Positions 1 through 7,253 of a DNA stretch of 64,000 nucleotides are shown piece by piece. The position numbers were made by a program, and so were the translations under genes. How positions within the stretch are numbered: position 1 is the stretch's first letter; each line of letters opens with the position of its first letter. Under the pieces are notes generated by a model that ran no database searches, was not told where the DNA came from, and worked only from the letters and a program-made list of their open reading frames with translations. The DNA is from Streptomyces sp. DSM 15324 (GTDB lineage Bacteria; Actinomycetota; Actinomycetes; Streptomycetales; Streptomycetaceae). The DNA lies in NCBI RefSeq assembly GCF_001514285.1, contig NZ_KQ949027.1, forward strand, positions 124,001-188,000, read 5' to 3'.

Positions 1-583
1 CCACCGGCGCACACCCGCCCGCCGCCTTCAGGAACGACCGGTACGCCCCCGGCAGCCGGTACCCCAGGTCCTCCTCGACCCCCTGCACCTGCGCCTCCGT
101 CACCGCCACACCCGACTTCGGCAGCCCCACATGCGCCGGACGCGTCTCCTGCAACGGCCGCGTCCCCCGCTTCCCCTGGTCCACCGCCGCCGTCGCCAGG
201 CCACCGTGATGCCTCAGCAACGCCTTCACCTCGACCGGAACCAGCTCCAGCCGCCGCGAACCCACCACGTGGTGCCACGTCCAGCCGTGCGGCGTCGCCA
301 CGTTCGGCACCGTGTCCCACAACGCGTGACCCGACGCCGCCAGCACCGCGTTCGCCGACACGTAGTCCGTCAGCCGCAACTCGTCCACCCCGAAACCCTC
401 CGGGGGATCCGCGATCTCCGCCGCCGCACGCGCGTACGGCGAGAAATCCGGATAACCGCGCTCGTCGATCCGCACCCCCCTCGGGTGCCGCGCCGCACGC
501 ACCGGATCCGGGAAGTGCACGACCTGCCCGGCATAGGCCGCGTTGGGCGGCGCGGCTTGCTGCCCGAGCCGACTCGTCGTCAT
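1..583 (-). CDS. WHH-type HNH nuclease fused to a SUKH (SMI1/KNR4) domain, C-terminus cut by window edge
   Basis: Start ATG at 583-581 with an AGGGGG ribosome site about 8 bases upstream; the frame is open to base 1, giving 194 residues without a stop. The N-terminal part reads like bacterial polymorphic-toxin nucleases of the HNH/EndoVII fold: a PDFSPYA stretch near residue 45, then GWTWHH at 100-105 followed by LELVP and HHGG at 125-128, the signature of WHH nucleases. After a short linker, residues from about 153 (GLPKSGVAVTEAQVQGVE...LPGAYRSFL..AGG) look like the start of a SUKH domain, the commonest immunity fold for such toxins. Carrying both on one chain suggests a self-inhibited nuclease or a combined module rather than a secreted toxin; no signal peptide or secretion repeats are visible. 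Diverges from the YwqJ/SUKH-3 pair. Domain calls rest on motif recognition. Confidence 0.75.
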   Translation of the reverse strand, partial: MTTSRLGQQAAPPNAAYAGQVVHFPDPVRAARHPRGVRIDERGYPDFSPYARAAAEIADPPEGFGVDELRLTDYVSANAVLAASGHALWDTVPNVATPHGWTWHHVVGSRRLELVPVEVKALLRHHGGLATAAVDQGKRGTRPLQETRPAHVGLPKSGVAVTEAQVQGVEEDLGYRLPGAYRSFLKAAGGCAPV

Positions 584-906
584 GGCGGTTGCCCCCTGCG
601 GCACTCTGGTACGGCCCGCAGCGACCGGTCCCGCTTCCGGACCCGGCCCACCACGCCCCGTATCGACTGTCTCCAACGGTTTCCCACACGCGCCCACCGC
701 GCGCGTCACGGTGCCGACAGCCTATGCGGTACGACGACACGGGTCACCGGCGCTCCGTCCGACGCCCCCCGCACCCGTGACCAGCCGTCACCCCACCCTC
801 ACGGACCGCCCGAACACGGGCGTGTCGCACCGCCCAGCTTCCCCACCAGCCACGCCATTTGGCACCCTGTGACGTCCGAGGGCATGCTCGGGAGGGGATG
901 ACGATC
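584..906. other. Divergent intergenic region between the WHH-SUKH gene and the YwqJ gene
   Basis: 323 bases without a convincing gene. It must carry the promoters of both divergent genes. Codon bias does not support the short frames that cross it. I see no clear -10/-35 pair and no strong palindrome. Confidence 0.5.
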
Positions 907-1431
907 ATGAACGTAACGCAAACGGGGCAGCACAACGGGCCGCAAACGCCCGCATCAGGCGACCCCCGCATCGGCTGGTCCAGCACCGAGACCCCCCACA
1001 CCCCCACACTCCGTCACCGCCGCGACGGCATACTCCCCACCATCGCCGCAGCCCTCTCCGTGCGCGGCGCCACCCTCACCGGCACCGCGGCCCGCGGCGA
1101 CCAGCCACCGGCCCTGCACCACCTCGTCCAGGACTTCCTCGACACCCTCGGCAGCGCCCAGCGCGACCGCTTCACCGGACGCTGCGCCGAAGCACTCCTC
1201 ATCTCCCGCCACATCGCGGCCGCCGACGCCGCCCGCAGCAGACGCGCCGCCCGCAAACCCATGACCAACGGCGAAGCCCGCAAGGCACTGAAACAAGCCA
1301 AACTCACCGCCCGCCGCATCCGCGAGGACGGCGACCCGCTGCACGGCAGCTTCGCCGCACCCTGCCGCGCCTGCACCGCCCTCAGCGCCCACTTCGGCGT
1401 CCGCATCGTCGACCCGGAAGCCGGCGACTGA
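907..1431 (+). CDS. YwqJ-like putative nucleic-acid/nucleotide deaminase
   Basis: 174 residues from ATG 907, chosen because GGAGGGG (891-897) lies 9 bases upstream; the ATG at 898 touches that site and is less likely. Two motifs of the cytidine-deaminase fold are in order: GRCAEALLIS (C-A-E at 93-95, supplying a zinc ligand and the catalytic Glu) and PCRAC (152-156) followed by TALSAHFGVRIVDP. This arrangement is typical of the YwqJ-type deaminases described as toxin domains of polymorphic toxin systems. Here the domain is free-standing, without secretion or repeat regions, and is followed 120 bases later by a SUKH-3 gene, the expected immunity partner. The substrate cannot be read from the sequence. 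Alternative: a domesticated intracellular deaminase. Confidence 0.75.
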   Translation: MNVTQTGQHNGPQTPASGDPRIGWSSTETPHTPTLRHRRDGILPTIAAALSVRGATLTGTAARGDQPPALHHLVQDFLDTLGSAQRDRFTGRCAEALLISRHIAAADAARSRRAARKPMTNGEARKALKQAKLTARRIREDGDPLHGSFAAPCRACTALSAHFGVRIVDPEAGD

Positions 1432-1443
1432 CGCCCCCACCAG

Positions 1444-1545
1444 CACCGCGAACCAAGCACCGCGAACCAAGCACCGCGCAGACGCACCGCGAACGAAACA
1501 CCGCGAACGAAACACCGCGCAAGACGCACCGCGAACGACGAACGA
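1444..1545. repeat. Short tandem repeat between the deaminase and SUKH-3 genes
   Basis: About seven degenerate copies of a 13-14 base unit beginning CACCGCG, most continuing AACCAAG or AACGAAA. The array fills the whole gap between the YwqJ stop and the SUKH-3 start, so it is transcribed if the two genes form an operon. No dyad symmetry is evident; slippage repeat is the simplest reading. Confidence 0.8.
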
Positions 1546-1551
1546 AGGCCG

Positions 1552-2049
1552 ATGCACCCGGACCCGCGCACCTCAACCACCCGCTTCCCCGTCCCCGTGG
1601 ACGCCACCCTGCGCGCCGCCGGCTGGCAACCCGGACGCTGGGACATCAAACAGGCCGAGATCTGGGCCGACACCCTCCGCGACCACACCAGCCCCGCCGG
1701 CCACCGCCACGCCGTCTTCCCCGCCGCCGTCGAAGCCTGGGCCGAATTCGGCGGCCTCACCCTCACCCCCGCCGGACCCGGCCGGCAGGTCGCCCCCACA
1801 CCCCTGCACCTCGACCCCCTCCACGGCCTCCACATGGCCCGCACCCTCGCCGACCTCGGCCGCGCCCTCGACACCGACGTCAGCCCCCTCGGCACCGAGA
1901 CCGACACCCACTCCCTCCTCGCCATCGACGCCGAAGGCCGCGTCTACGCCCTCGACCACACCGGCGACTGGTACCTCGGCCCCGACATCGACCACGCCCT
2001 CGCCACCCTCGTCTCCGGCATCGAACCCGTACGCCTCACCGCCGGCTGA
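1552..2049 (+). CDS. SUKH-3 domain immunity-type protein
   Basis: 165 residues from ATG 1552 with GAAGG four to five bases upstream. The pattern matches SUKH-3 proteins: AGWQPGRWDIKQAEIWADTL at about 23-42, an AVEAWAEFGGLTL stretch near 60-72, and a C-terminal VSPLG..T..HSLLAIDAEGRVYALDHTGDWYLGPDIDHAL. SUKH proteins are known as immunity proteins that bind and block nuclease or deaminase toxins. Position directly after the YwqJ-like deaminase, same strand and separated only by the tandem repeat, suggests it neutralises that deaminase. Soluble; no signal peptide or membrane segment. The pairing is inference from order; the family assignment is fairly firm. Confidence 0.8.
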   Translation: MHPDPRTSTTRFPVPVDATLRAAGWQPGRWDIKQAEIWADTLRDHTSPAGHRHAVFPAAVEAWAEFGGLTLTPAGPGRQVAPTPLHLDPLHGLHMARTLADLGRALDTDVSPLGTETDTHSLLAIDAEGRVYALDHTGDWYLGPDIDHALATLVSGIEPVRLTAG

Positions 2050-2058
2050 CCACCCCCC

Positions 2059-3369
2059 TCACGCAGACGGAATCACCGCCGACACCCGGAAACCCCCCGC
2101 CTCCGTCGGCCCCGACACGAACACCCCACCCAGCGCCACCACCCGCTCCTTCATCCCCACCAGACCGTTCCCCCCGGACGGCAACCCCGCCGAACCCGCC
2201 GCACCCGCCTCCGGCGGCGGCCCGTTCTCCACCTGCATCGCGATCTCCGCCACCCGATGCGCCAACCGCACGTGCGTCTTCGCCCCCGCCGCATGCTTGT
2301 GCACGTTCGTCAACGCCTCCTGCACCACCCGGTACGCCGTCTGCTCGATCTCCCCCGCATACGAGCGCACCTCCCCCTCCACCGACAGCTCCACCACCAT
2401 CCCCGCAGCCTCCGACTGCCCGATCAACTCCTCCAACTCCTCCAGACACGGCCCCTCACCGTGCTGCTCCACCACCGCCCGCGAAGCCGCCGCCGCTGCC
2501 GCCACCCCCACCGCCGCCAACGGCACCGACGCCGCCGCCCGCTCCCGCTCACCCCCGCTGCGCAGCACCCCCAGCATCTCCCGCAACTCCGTCAACGCCT
2601 GCCGCCCCATGTCCCCCACCAACGCGGCGTTCCGCACGGCCTTCTCCGGATCCTTGCGCGCCACGGCCTGCAACGCCGCCGCATGCACCACCATCAGGCT
2701 CACCCGGTGCGCGACCACGTCATGCATCTCCCGCGCGATCCGCGTCCGCTCCTCCCCCCGCGCCCACTCCGCCCGCTCCTCCGCCCGCTCCGCGAGCAGC
2801 TGCAACTCCCGCTCCAGGCTGTCCGCCCGCTCCCGCAGGCTCTCCATCAGCCGGCGCCGCTGACCGACGTACAGCCCCAGCAGGACCGGCGGCGCGGTCA
2901 GGCCCAGCGACATCACCAGCGCCGCGAACGGGATGAACCAGTCCCCGATGGTCAGCCGCCCCGCGTCCATGCTCTGCCGCACCCGGACGAACGTCACGAT
3001 CAACGTCCCCACCAGCTGCATCCCGGCGAGCGAGGCGGTGATCCGGCGGGGCAGCTCGGACGCGGCGAGCGTGTACAGCCCGACCAGGCCCATCAGGAAG
3101 CCCATCTGGGCCGGCGTGATCGCGATCGCCACCAGCACCACGGCGATCGGCCACTGCCGCCGCACCACCAGCACCGACCCCGCGAGCCACCCGAAGACGA
3201 CCCCCACCGCCACCGGGATCCCGGCGTCCCGGGCGAACGCCACCCCCTCCGCCGCGCACTCCACGGCGGACACCGCGGCCAGGCTCCAGTCGAACGCGGC
3301 GCTTCGCCACCTGGGCCACCACAGTGGCCCCCTCCGTTCCGCCGCGGTCTCTTCCCCCGTCGAGGTCAT
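2059..3369 (-). CDS. Sensor histidine kinase (NarL-type partner class, HisKA_3)
   Basis: 436 residues. The N-terminal 170 residues hold several hydrophobic segments (about 45-70, 74-100, 115-128, 145-168) forming a membrane sensor without a large extracellular loop. A coiled region leads to the phosphorylation site TRIAREMHDVVAHRVSLM with His216, the HisKA_3 pattern, followed by a catalytic ATPase domain (ALTNVHKHA near 350 and GGNGLVGMKERVVALGG near the end). Such kinases normally sit beside a LuxR/NarL-type response regulator, but neither neighbour is one, so it is an orphan here. It converges on the SUKH-3 gene, with only nine bases between stops. The signal is unknown. Confidence 0.88.
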   Translation of the reverse strand: MTSTGEETAAERRGPLWWPRWRSAAFDWSLAAVSAVECAAEGVAFARDAGIPVAVGVVFGWLAGSVLVVRRQWPIAVVLVAIAITPAQMGFLMGLVGLYTLAASELPRRITASLAGMQLVGTLIVTFVRVRQSMDAGRLTIGDWFIPFAALVMSLGLTAPPVLLGLYVGQRRRLMESLRERADSLERELQLLAERAEERAEWARGEERTRIAREMHDVVAHRVSLMVVHAAALQAVARKDPEKAVRNAALVGDMGRQALTELREMLGVLRSGGERERAAASVPLAAVGVAAAAAASRAVVEQHGEGPCLEELEELIGQSEAAGMVVELSVEGEVRSYAGEIEQTAYRVVQEALTNVHKHAAGAKTHVRLAHRVAEIAMQVENGPPPEAGAAGSAGLPSGGNGLVGMKERVVALGGVFVSGPTEAGGFRVSAVIPSA

Positions 3370-3496
3370 GCCTCCAGCCTACGGGCGGGGCCCCGTCTGT
3401 TTCTGTCGACTTTCTACGACCGAAACCAGGCACTTTCCCTCGAACAGGTGAACTGCGCCCGTTCGACCCCGGAACCCTCCATTCCGGCTGGACGGT

Positions 3497-4363
3497 ATGC
3501 GTATGGCACATTCACCCGGCAAGTACGCGGACTTCGAGACCCTCCGGGAGCGGGCGATCACCTTGCGGCGGGCGGGCTACAGCCTTCGGCAGATCCGTGA
3601 CGAGCTGAAGATCTACAACAACGACATCCTCAACAGGCTGGTGAAGGGCGAGCCCCCACCGGAGTGGACGAAGCGCCCGCGAGCAAAGGACGACCTGAGG
3701 GCGAAGGCACGGGAGCTCCGGCTGCAAGGCTGGACATACGACCAGATCGAGGTCGAACTGGGTTGCTCCCGGAGCTCAGTGTCGCTGTGGGTACGGGATC
3801 TACCGAGGCCGGAACGGCGCGCTCCGGCGGAGCAGGCGCGGCTGGCGAACCGCATGAGGTGGGAGCACGAACTCGCGGTGCGCGACGAGAAGCGACAGCA
3901 GACCAAGGCAACCGCAATGGCGCAGATCGGCGAGATGTCAGACCGTGAACTCTTCGTGGCCGGCGTCGCCCTGTACTGGGCGGAAGGCACCAAGGACAAG
4001 ACGTACGCCCGCCGCGAGACCGTCATTTTCGTCAACAGCGATCCAGGCGTGATCAAGCTCTACCTGGCATGGCTCAACCTGCTCGGTGTGGAGCCGGAGC
4101 GCCTGTCCTACCGCGTGATGATCCACATCACCGCGGACGTAGAGGGCGCCAACTGCTACTGGGCGGACCTCGTCGGCGTAGACGTCTCGGCTTTCCAGAG
4201 GACGACAATCAAGAAGCACAACCCCAAGACCGTCCGCAAGAACGTGGGAGAGAACTACCGAGGCTGCCTGGTGATCCGAGTATCGCAGGCAGCCGAGTTG
4301 TACCGCCAGATCGAGGGTTGGTGGAAGGGCATGGTGGTGGCAGCCGATCAGCGAACCCCGTAG
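3497..4363 (+). CDS. Helix-turn-helix protein of unknown function upstream of tRNA-Gln
   Basis: 288 residues from ATG 3497; ATG 3503 is an alternative, and neither has a strong ribosome site. Two helix-turn-helix-like segments are visible, about residues 15-45 (LRRAGYSLRQIRDELKI) and 68-98 (LRLQGWTYDQIEVELGCSRSSVSLWV), resembling homeodomain-like DNA-binding repeats. The C-terminal half begins ELFVAGVALYWAEGTK near 150; a LYW-(G/A)-EG-(T/S)K element of this kind occurs in some LAGLIDADG-like proteins, so a homing-nuclease-like fold is possible but unproven. Conserved aromatic and charged residues continue to the end (IEGWWKGM). Codon use is visibly less GC-rich than in the neighbours, which with the adjacent tRNA suggests horizontal origin. 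No integrase is present. Confidence 0.7.
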   Translation: MRMAHSPGKYADFETLRERAITLRRAGYSLRQIRDELKIYNNDILNRLVKGEPPPEWTKRPRAKDDLRAKARELRLQGWTYDQIEVELGCSRSSVSLWVRDLPRPERRAPAEQARLANRMRWEHELAVRDEKRQQTKATAMAQIGEMSDRELFVAGVALYWAEGTKDKTYARRETVIFVNSDPGVIKLYLAWLNLLGVEPERLSYRVMIHITADVEGANCYWADLVGVDVSAFQRTTIKKHNPKTVRKNVGENYRGCLVIRVSQAAELYRQIEGWWKGMVVAADQRTP

Positions 4364-4377
4364 GCTGACCCCGGCAA

Positions 4378-4454
4378 TCCCGGGTTGCTCTGTCGGTAGG
4401 GGCGACTGGACTTTGAATCCAGGTAAGACGCAGGTTCGACTCCTGCCCCGGGAG
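4378..4454 (+). tRNA. tRNA-Gln (anticodon UUG)
   Basis: Cloverleaf can be drawn by eye: acceptor TCCCGGG (4378-4384) pairs with CCCGGGA (4447-4453), discriminator G4454. D arm GCTC/GGGC; anticodon stem CTGGA/TCCAG around loop CTTTGAA, giving anticodon TTG; T arm GCAGG-TTCGACT-CCTGC. Two bases rather than one separate the D and anticodon stems and the variable loop is slightly long. CCA is not encoded. A strong hairpin follows directly downstream. Confidence 0.88.
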
Positions 4455-4462
4455 CCGGTTCG

Positions 4463-4490
4463 CGGGCCCTGACAGCACCGTCAGGGCCCG
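4463..4490 (+). terminator. Terminator hairpin after tRNA-Gln
   Basis: Perfect 11-bp stem CGGGCCCTGAC / GTCAGGGCCCG with a six-base loop, eight bases beyond the tRNA. No long T run follows, as is usual in Streptomyces. Confidence 0.75.
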
Positions 4491-4565
4491 CTCTCATGTC
4501 CGCCAGGAAACGCCCCGGTATCCTTCGGGTGTCCCCACCTCACTCCACAGCCGAAGGGCACATTC

Positions 4566-6014
4566 GTGAGCGCCATTCGCCCGGCAGCCGTCGTCGTTCT
4601 CGCAGCGGGTGAGGGCACCCGTATGAAGTCGGCCACACCCAAGGTCCTGCACGAGCTCTGCGGCCGCAGTCTCGTCGGGCATGTGCTGGCCGCCGCCCGC
4701 GAGTTGGACCCCGAGAACCTGGTCGTCGTCGTCGGGCACGCGCGCGAGAAGGTCACCGCGCACCTCGCCGAGGTCGACGCCGCCGTACGCACCGCCGTGC
4801 AGGAGCAGCAGAACGGCACCGGTCATGCCGTGCGGATCGCGCTGGAGGAGCTGGGCAGCCGGGTGGACGGGACCGTGGTCGTCGTCTGCGGCGACACCCC
4901 CCTCCTGACCGGCGCGACCCTGTCCGCGCTGGCCGCGACCCACCACGGCGACGGCAACGCGGTCACCGTGCTGACCGCCGAGGTGCCGGACGCCACCGGG
5001 TACGGGCGGATCGTGCGGGACGAGGCGTCGGGTGCCGTCACGGCCATCGTGGAGCACAAGGACGCCTCCGCGGCCCAGCGGGCGATCCAGGAGATCAACT
5101 CCGGGGTGTTCGCGTTCGACGGGGCGCTGCTCGCGGACGCGCTGAAGAAGGTGCGGACGGACAACAGCCAGGGTGAGGAGTACCTCACGGACGTCCTCGG
5201 GATTCTGCGCGAGGCCGGGCATCGGGTGGGCGCGTCCGTCGCCGCCGATCACCGGGAGATCGCCGGGATCAACAACCGGGTGCAGCTGAGCGAGGCGCGC
5301 CGGATTCTCAACGACCGGCTCCTGACCGCCGCCATGCTGTCCGGTGTGACCGTCATCGATCCCGCCACCACCTGGGTCGACGTCACGGTCACCTTCGAGC
5401 AGGACGCGGTCGTCCACCCGGGCACGCAGTTGCACGGTGCGACGCATCTCGGTGAGGGTGCGGAGGTCGGTCCGAACAGCCGGCTGACGGACACGGTCGT
5501 GGGTGCGGGGGCCCGGGTGGACAACACGGTCGCCTATGCGTCGCACATCGGCGCGCAGGCGAGCGTGGGGCCGTACGCGTATCTGCGGCCGGGTTCGCGG
5601 CTGGGGGCGAAGGGCAAGATCGGGACGTACGTCGAGACGAAGAACGCGTCGATCGGGGAGGGGACGAAGATCCCGCACCTGTCCTATGTGGGGGACGCGA
5701 CGATCGGTGAGTTCAGCAACATCGGTGCCGCGAGCGTGTTCGTGAACTACGACGGACAGGACAAGCATCACACCACCATCGGCTCGCACTGCCGTACGGG
5801 GTCGGACAACATGTTTGTGGCTCCTGTCACGGTCGGGGACGGTGCGTACACCGCCGCCGGGTCCGTGATCACGAAGGACGTGCCGCCCGGTTCGCTGGCC
5901 GTGGCCCGTGGTCAGCAGCGGAATATCGAGGGTTGGGTGGCTCGCAAGCGTCCGGGGAGTGCCGCCGCGCAGGCTGCCGAGGCGGCTGTGCGGCAGGGCG
6001 AGGGCGAAGGCTGA
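4566..6014 (+). CDS. glmU: Bifunctional GlcNAc-1-P uridyltransferase / glucosamine-1-P acetyltransferase GlmU
   Basis: 482 residues from GTG 4566, the usual size. It makes UDP-N-acetylglucosamine for peptidoglycan in the cytoplasm: the C-terminal domain acetylates glucosamine-1-phosphate and the N-terminal domain adds UMP. Visible features are the nucleotidyltransferase motif LAAGEGTRMKS at 12-22 with Lys in PKVLHEL just after, VVCGDTPLL near 110, and a C-terminal left-handed beta-helix of hexapeptide repeats from about 250, including YVETKNASIGEGTKIPHLSY and FVNYDG with the acetyltransferase active-site region. A long acidic/Ala-rich tail is normal for actinobacterial copies. Followed by prs on the same strand, an arrangement conserved in many bacteria. 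Confidence 0.97.
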   Translation: MSAIRPAAVVVLAAGEGTRMKSATPKVLHELCGRSLVGHVLAAARELDPENLVVVVGHAREKVTAHLAEVDAAVRTAVQEQQNGTGHAVRIALEELGSRVDGTVVVVCGDTPLLTGATLSALAATHHGDGNAVTVLTAEVPDATGYGRIVRDEASGAVTAIVEHKDASAAQRAIQEINSGVFAFDGALLADALKKVRTDNSQGEEYLTDVLGILREAGHRVGASVAADHREIAGINNRVQLSEARRILNDRLLTAAMLSGVTVIDPATTWVDVTVTFEQDAVVHPGTQLHGATHLGEGAEVGPNSRLTDTVVGAGARVDNTVAYASHIGAQASVGPYAYLRPGSRLGAKGKIGTYVETKNASIGEGTKIPHLSYVGDATIGEFSNIGAASVFVNYDGQDKHHTTIGSHCRTGSDNMFVAPVTVGDGAYTAAGSVITKDVPPGSLAVARGQQRNIEGWVARKRPGSAAAQAAEAAVRQGEGEG

Positions 6015-6095
6015 CCGGAAACAGGTGCGTCAAACACGGCGTACCGTGATATGTGCGAACCCGCACCCCTGAGAGACCTCTGAGGAGACAGTGCT

Positions 6096-7070
6096 GTGAC
6101 CGGGATCAAGACGACCGGCGAGAAGAAGTTGATGTTCTTCTCCGGCCGCGCCCACCCCGAGCTTGCCGAGGAGGTCGCCCACGAGCTGGGTGTCGGGGTC
6201 GTCCCGACGAAGGCCTTCGACTTCGCCAATGGTGAGATCTACGTCCGCTACCAGGAGTCGGCGCGTGGTGCGGACTGCTTCCTGATCCAGAGCCATACGG
6301 CTCCGATCAACAAGTGGATCATGGAGCAGTTGATCATGATCGACGCGCTGAAGCGTGCTTCGGCGCGTTCGATCACGGTGATCGTGCCGTTCTACGGCTA
6401 TGCGCGGCAGGACAAGAAGCACCGGGGCCGTGAGCCGATCTCGGCGCGGCTGATTGCGGACCTGATGAAGACGGCGGGTGCGGACCGGATCCTGACGGTG
6501 GATCTGCACACGGACCAGATCCAGGGCTTCTTCGACGGTCCGGTGGACCACCTGTTCGCGCTGCCGCTGCTGGCGGACTACGTGGGCAGCAAGGTGGACA
6601 GCGCGAAGCTGACCGTGGTGTCGCCGGACGCGGGCCGGGTGCGGGTGGCGGACCGTTGGTGCGACCGGCTGGGTGCGCCGCTGGCGATCGTGCACAAGCG
6701 GCGTGACAAGGACGTGGCGAACCAGGTGACGGTCCACGAGGTCGTGGGCGAGGTCAAGGGCCGGGTCTGTGTGCTGGTCGACGACATGATCGACACGGGT
6801 GGCACGATCTGTGCCGCGGCGGACGCGCTGTTCGCGCACGGTGCGGAGGACGTCATCGTGACGGCGACGCACGGTGTGCTGTCGGGTCCGGCGGCCGACC
6901 GTCTGAAGAACTCGAAGGTCAGCGAGTTCGTGTTCACCAACACGCTGCCGACGCCGGGTGAGCTGGAGCTGGACAAGATCACGGTTCTGTCGATCGCGCA
7001 CACGATCGCGAGCGCGGTGCGTGAGGTGTTCGAGGACGGGTCCGTGACGAGCCTGTTCGACGAGCAGTAG
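6096..7070 (+). CDS. prs: Ribose-phosphate pyrophosphokinase (PRPP synthetase)
   Basis: 324 residues from GTG 6096, with GAGGA eight bases upstream. Converts ribose-5-phosphate and ATP to PRPP for purine, pyrimidine, histidine, tryptophan and NAD synthesis. Diagnostic stretches: FVRY-type ATP site region YVRYQESARGADCFLIQS near 50-67, PFYGYARQDKKHRGREPISARL near 97-118, VDLHTDQIQGFFDGPVDHL near 135-153 and the PRPP loop VLVDDMIDTGGTI at about 228-240. Length and motifs fit class I enzymes regulated by phosphate and ADP. It lies 81 bases after glmU and is probably co-transcribed with it; Streptomyces often calls this gene prsA. Confidence 0.96.
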   Translation: MTGIKTTGEKKLMFFSGRAHPELAEEVAHELGVGVVPTKAFDFANGEIYVRYQESARGADCFLIQSHTAPINKWIMEQLIMIDALKRASARSITVIVPFYGYARQDKKHRGREPISARLIADLMKTAGADRILTVDLHTDQIQGFFDGPVDHLFALPLLADYVGSKVDSAKLTVVSPDAGRVRVADRWCDRLGAPLAIVHKRRDKDVANQVTVHEVVGEVKGRVCVLVDDMIDTGGTICAAADALFAHGAEDVIVTATHGVLSGPAADRLKNSKVSEFVFTNTLPTPGELELDKITVLSIAHTIASAVREVFEDGSVTSLFDEQ

Positions 7071-7105
7071 GGCTGTTCGCCTCTCAGGATGATCGATTTT
7101 TCTGT

Positions 7106-7168
7106 GGCCTCCTTCGCCGAGTAGACTTCCCCAGTTGCTCGGCGAGGGAGGCCGCATCCTTGGATGCG
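7106..7168 (+). promoter_or_regulatory. Structured region between prs and rplY (hairpins, possible promoter)
   Basis: GGCCTCCTTCGCCGAG (7106-7121) is complementary, with one G-T pair, to CTCGGCGAGGGAGGCC (7138-7153), and a second hairpin CGCATCC-TT-GGATGCG occupies 7153-7168. TAGACT at 7122-7127, inside the loop, resembles a vegetative -10 element. The region could terminate prs or act as promoter/leader of the L25 gene. Confidence 0.5.
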
Positions 7169-7253
7169 ACGCTCCGTTATCGACGCGCTCTTCGTAGCAG
7201 GCCGTTCGTGGCCGGGTGACCACGTCCGATCCGAGTTCCTACGAGGAGTGATC

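Noticed and set aside
131..901. Plus-strand frame over the left-edge gene
   Set aside because: Arg/Pro-rich composition typical of an antisense shadow; the minus strand gives WHH and SUKH motifs with a good ribosome site.
4378..4454. tRNA-Gln as attachment site of an integrated element
   Set aside because: No integrase, excisionase or repeated tRNA end was found in the window; only the nearby lower-GC gene hints at transfer.
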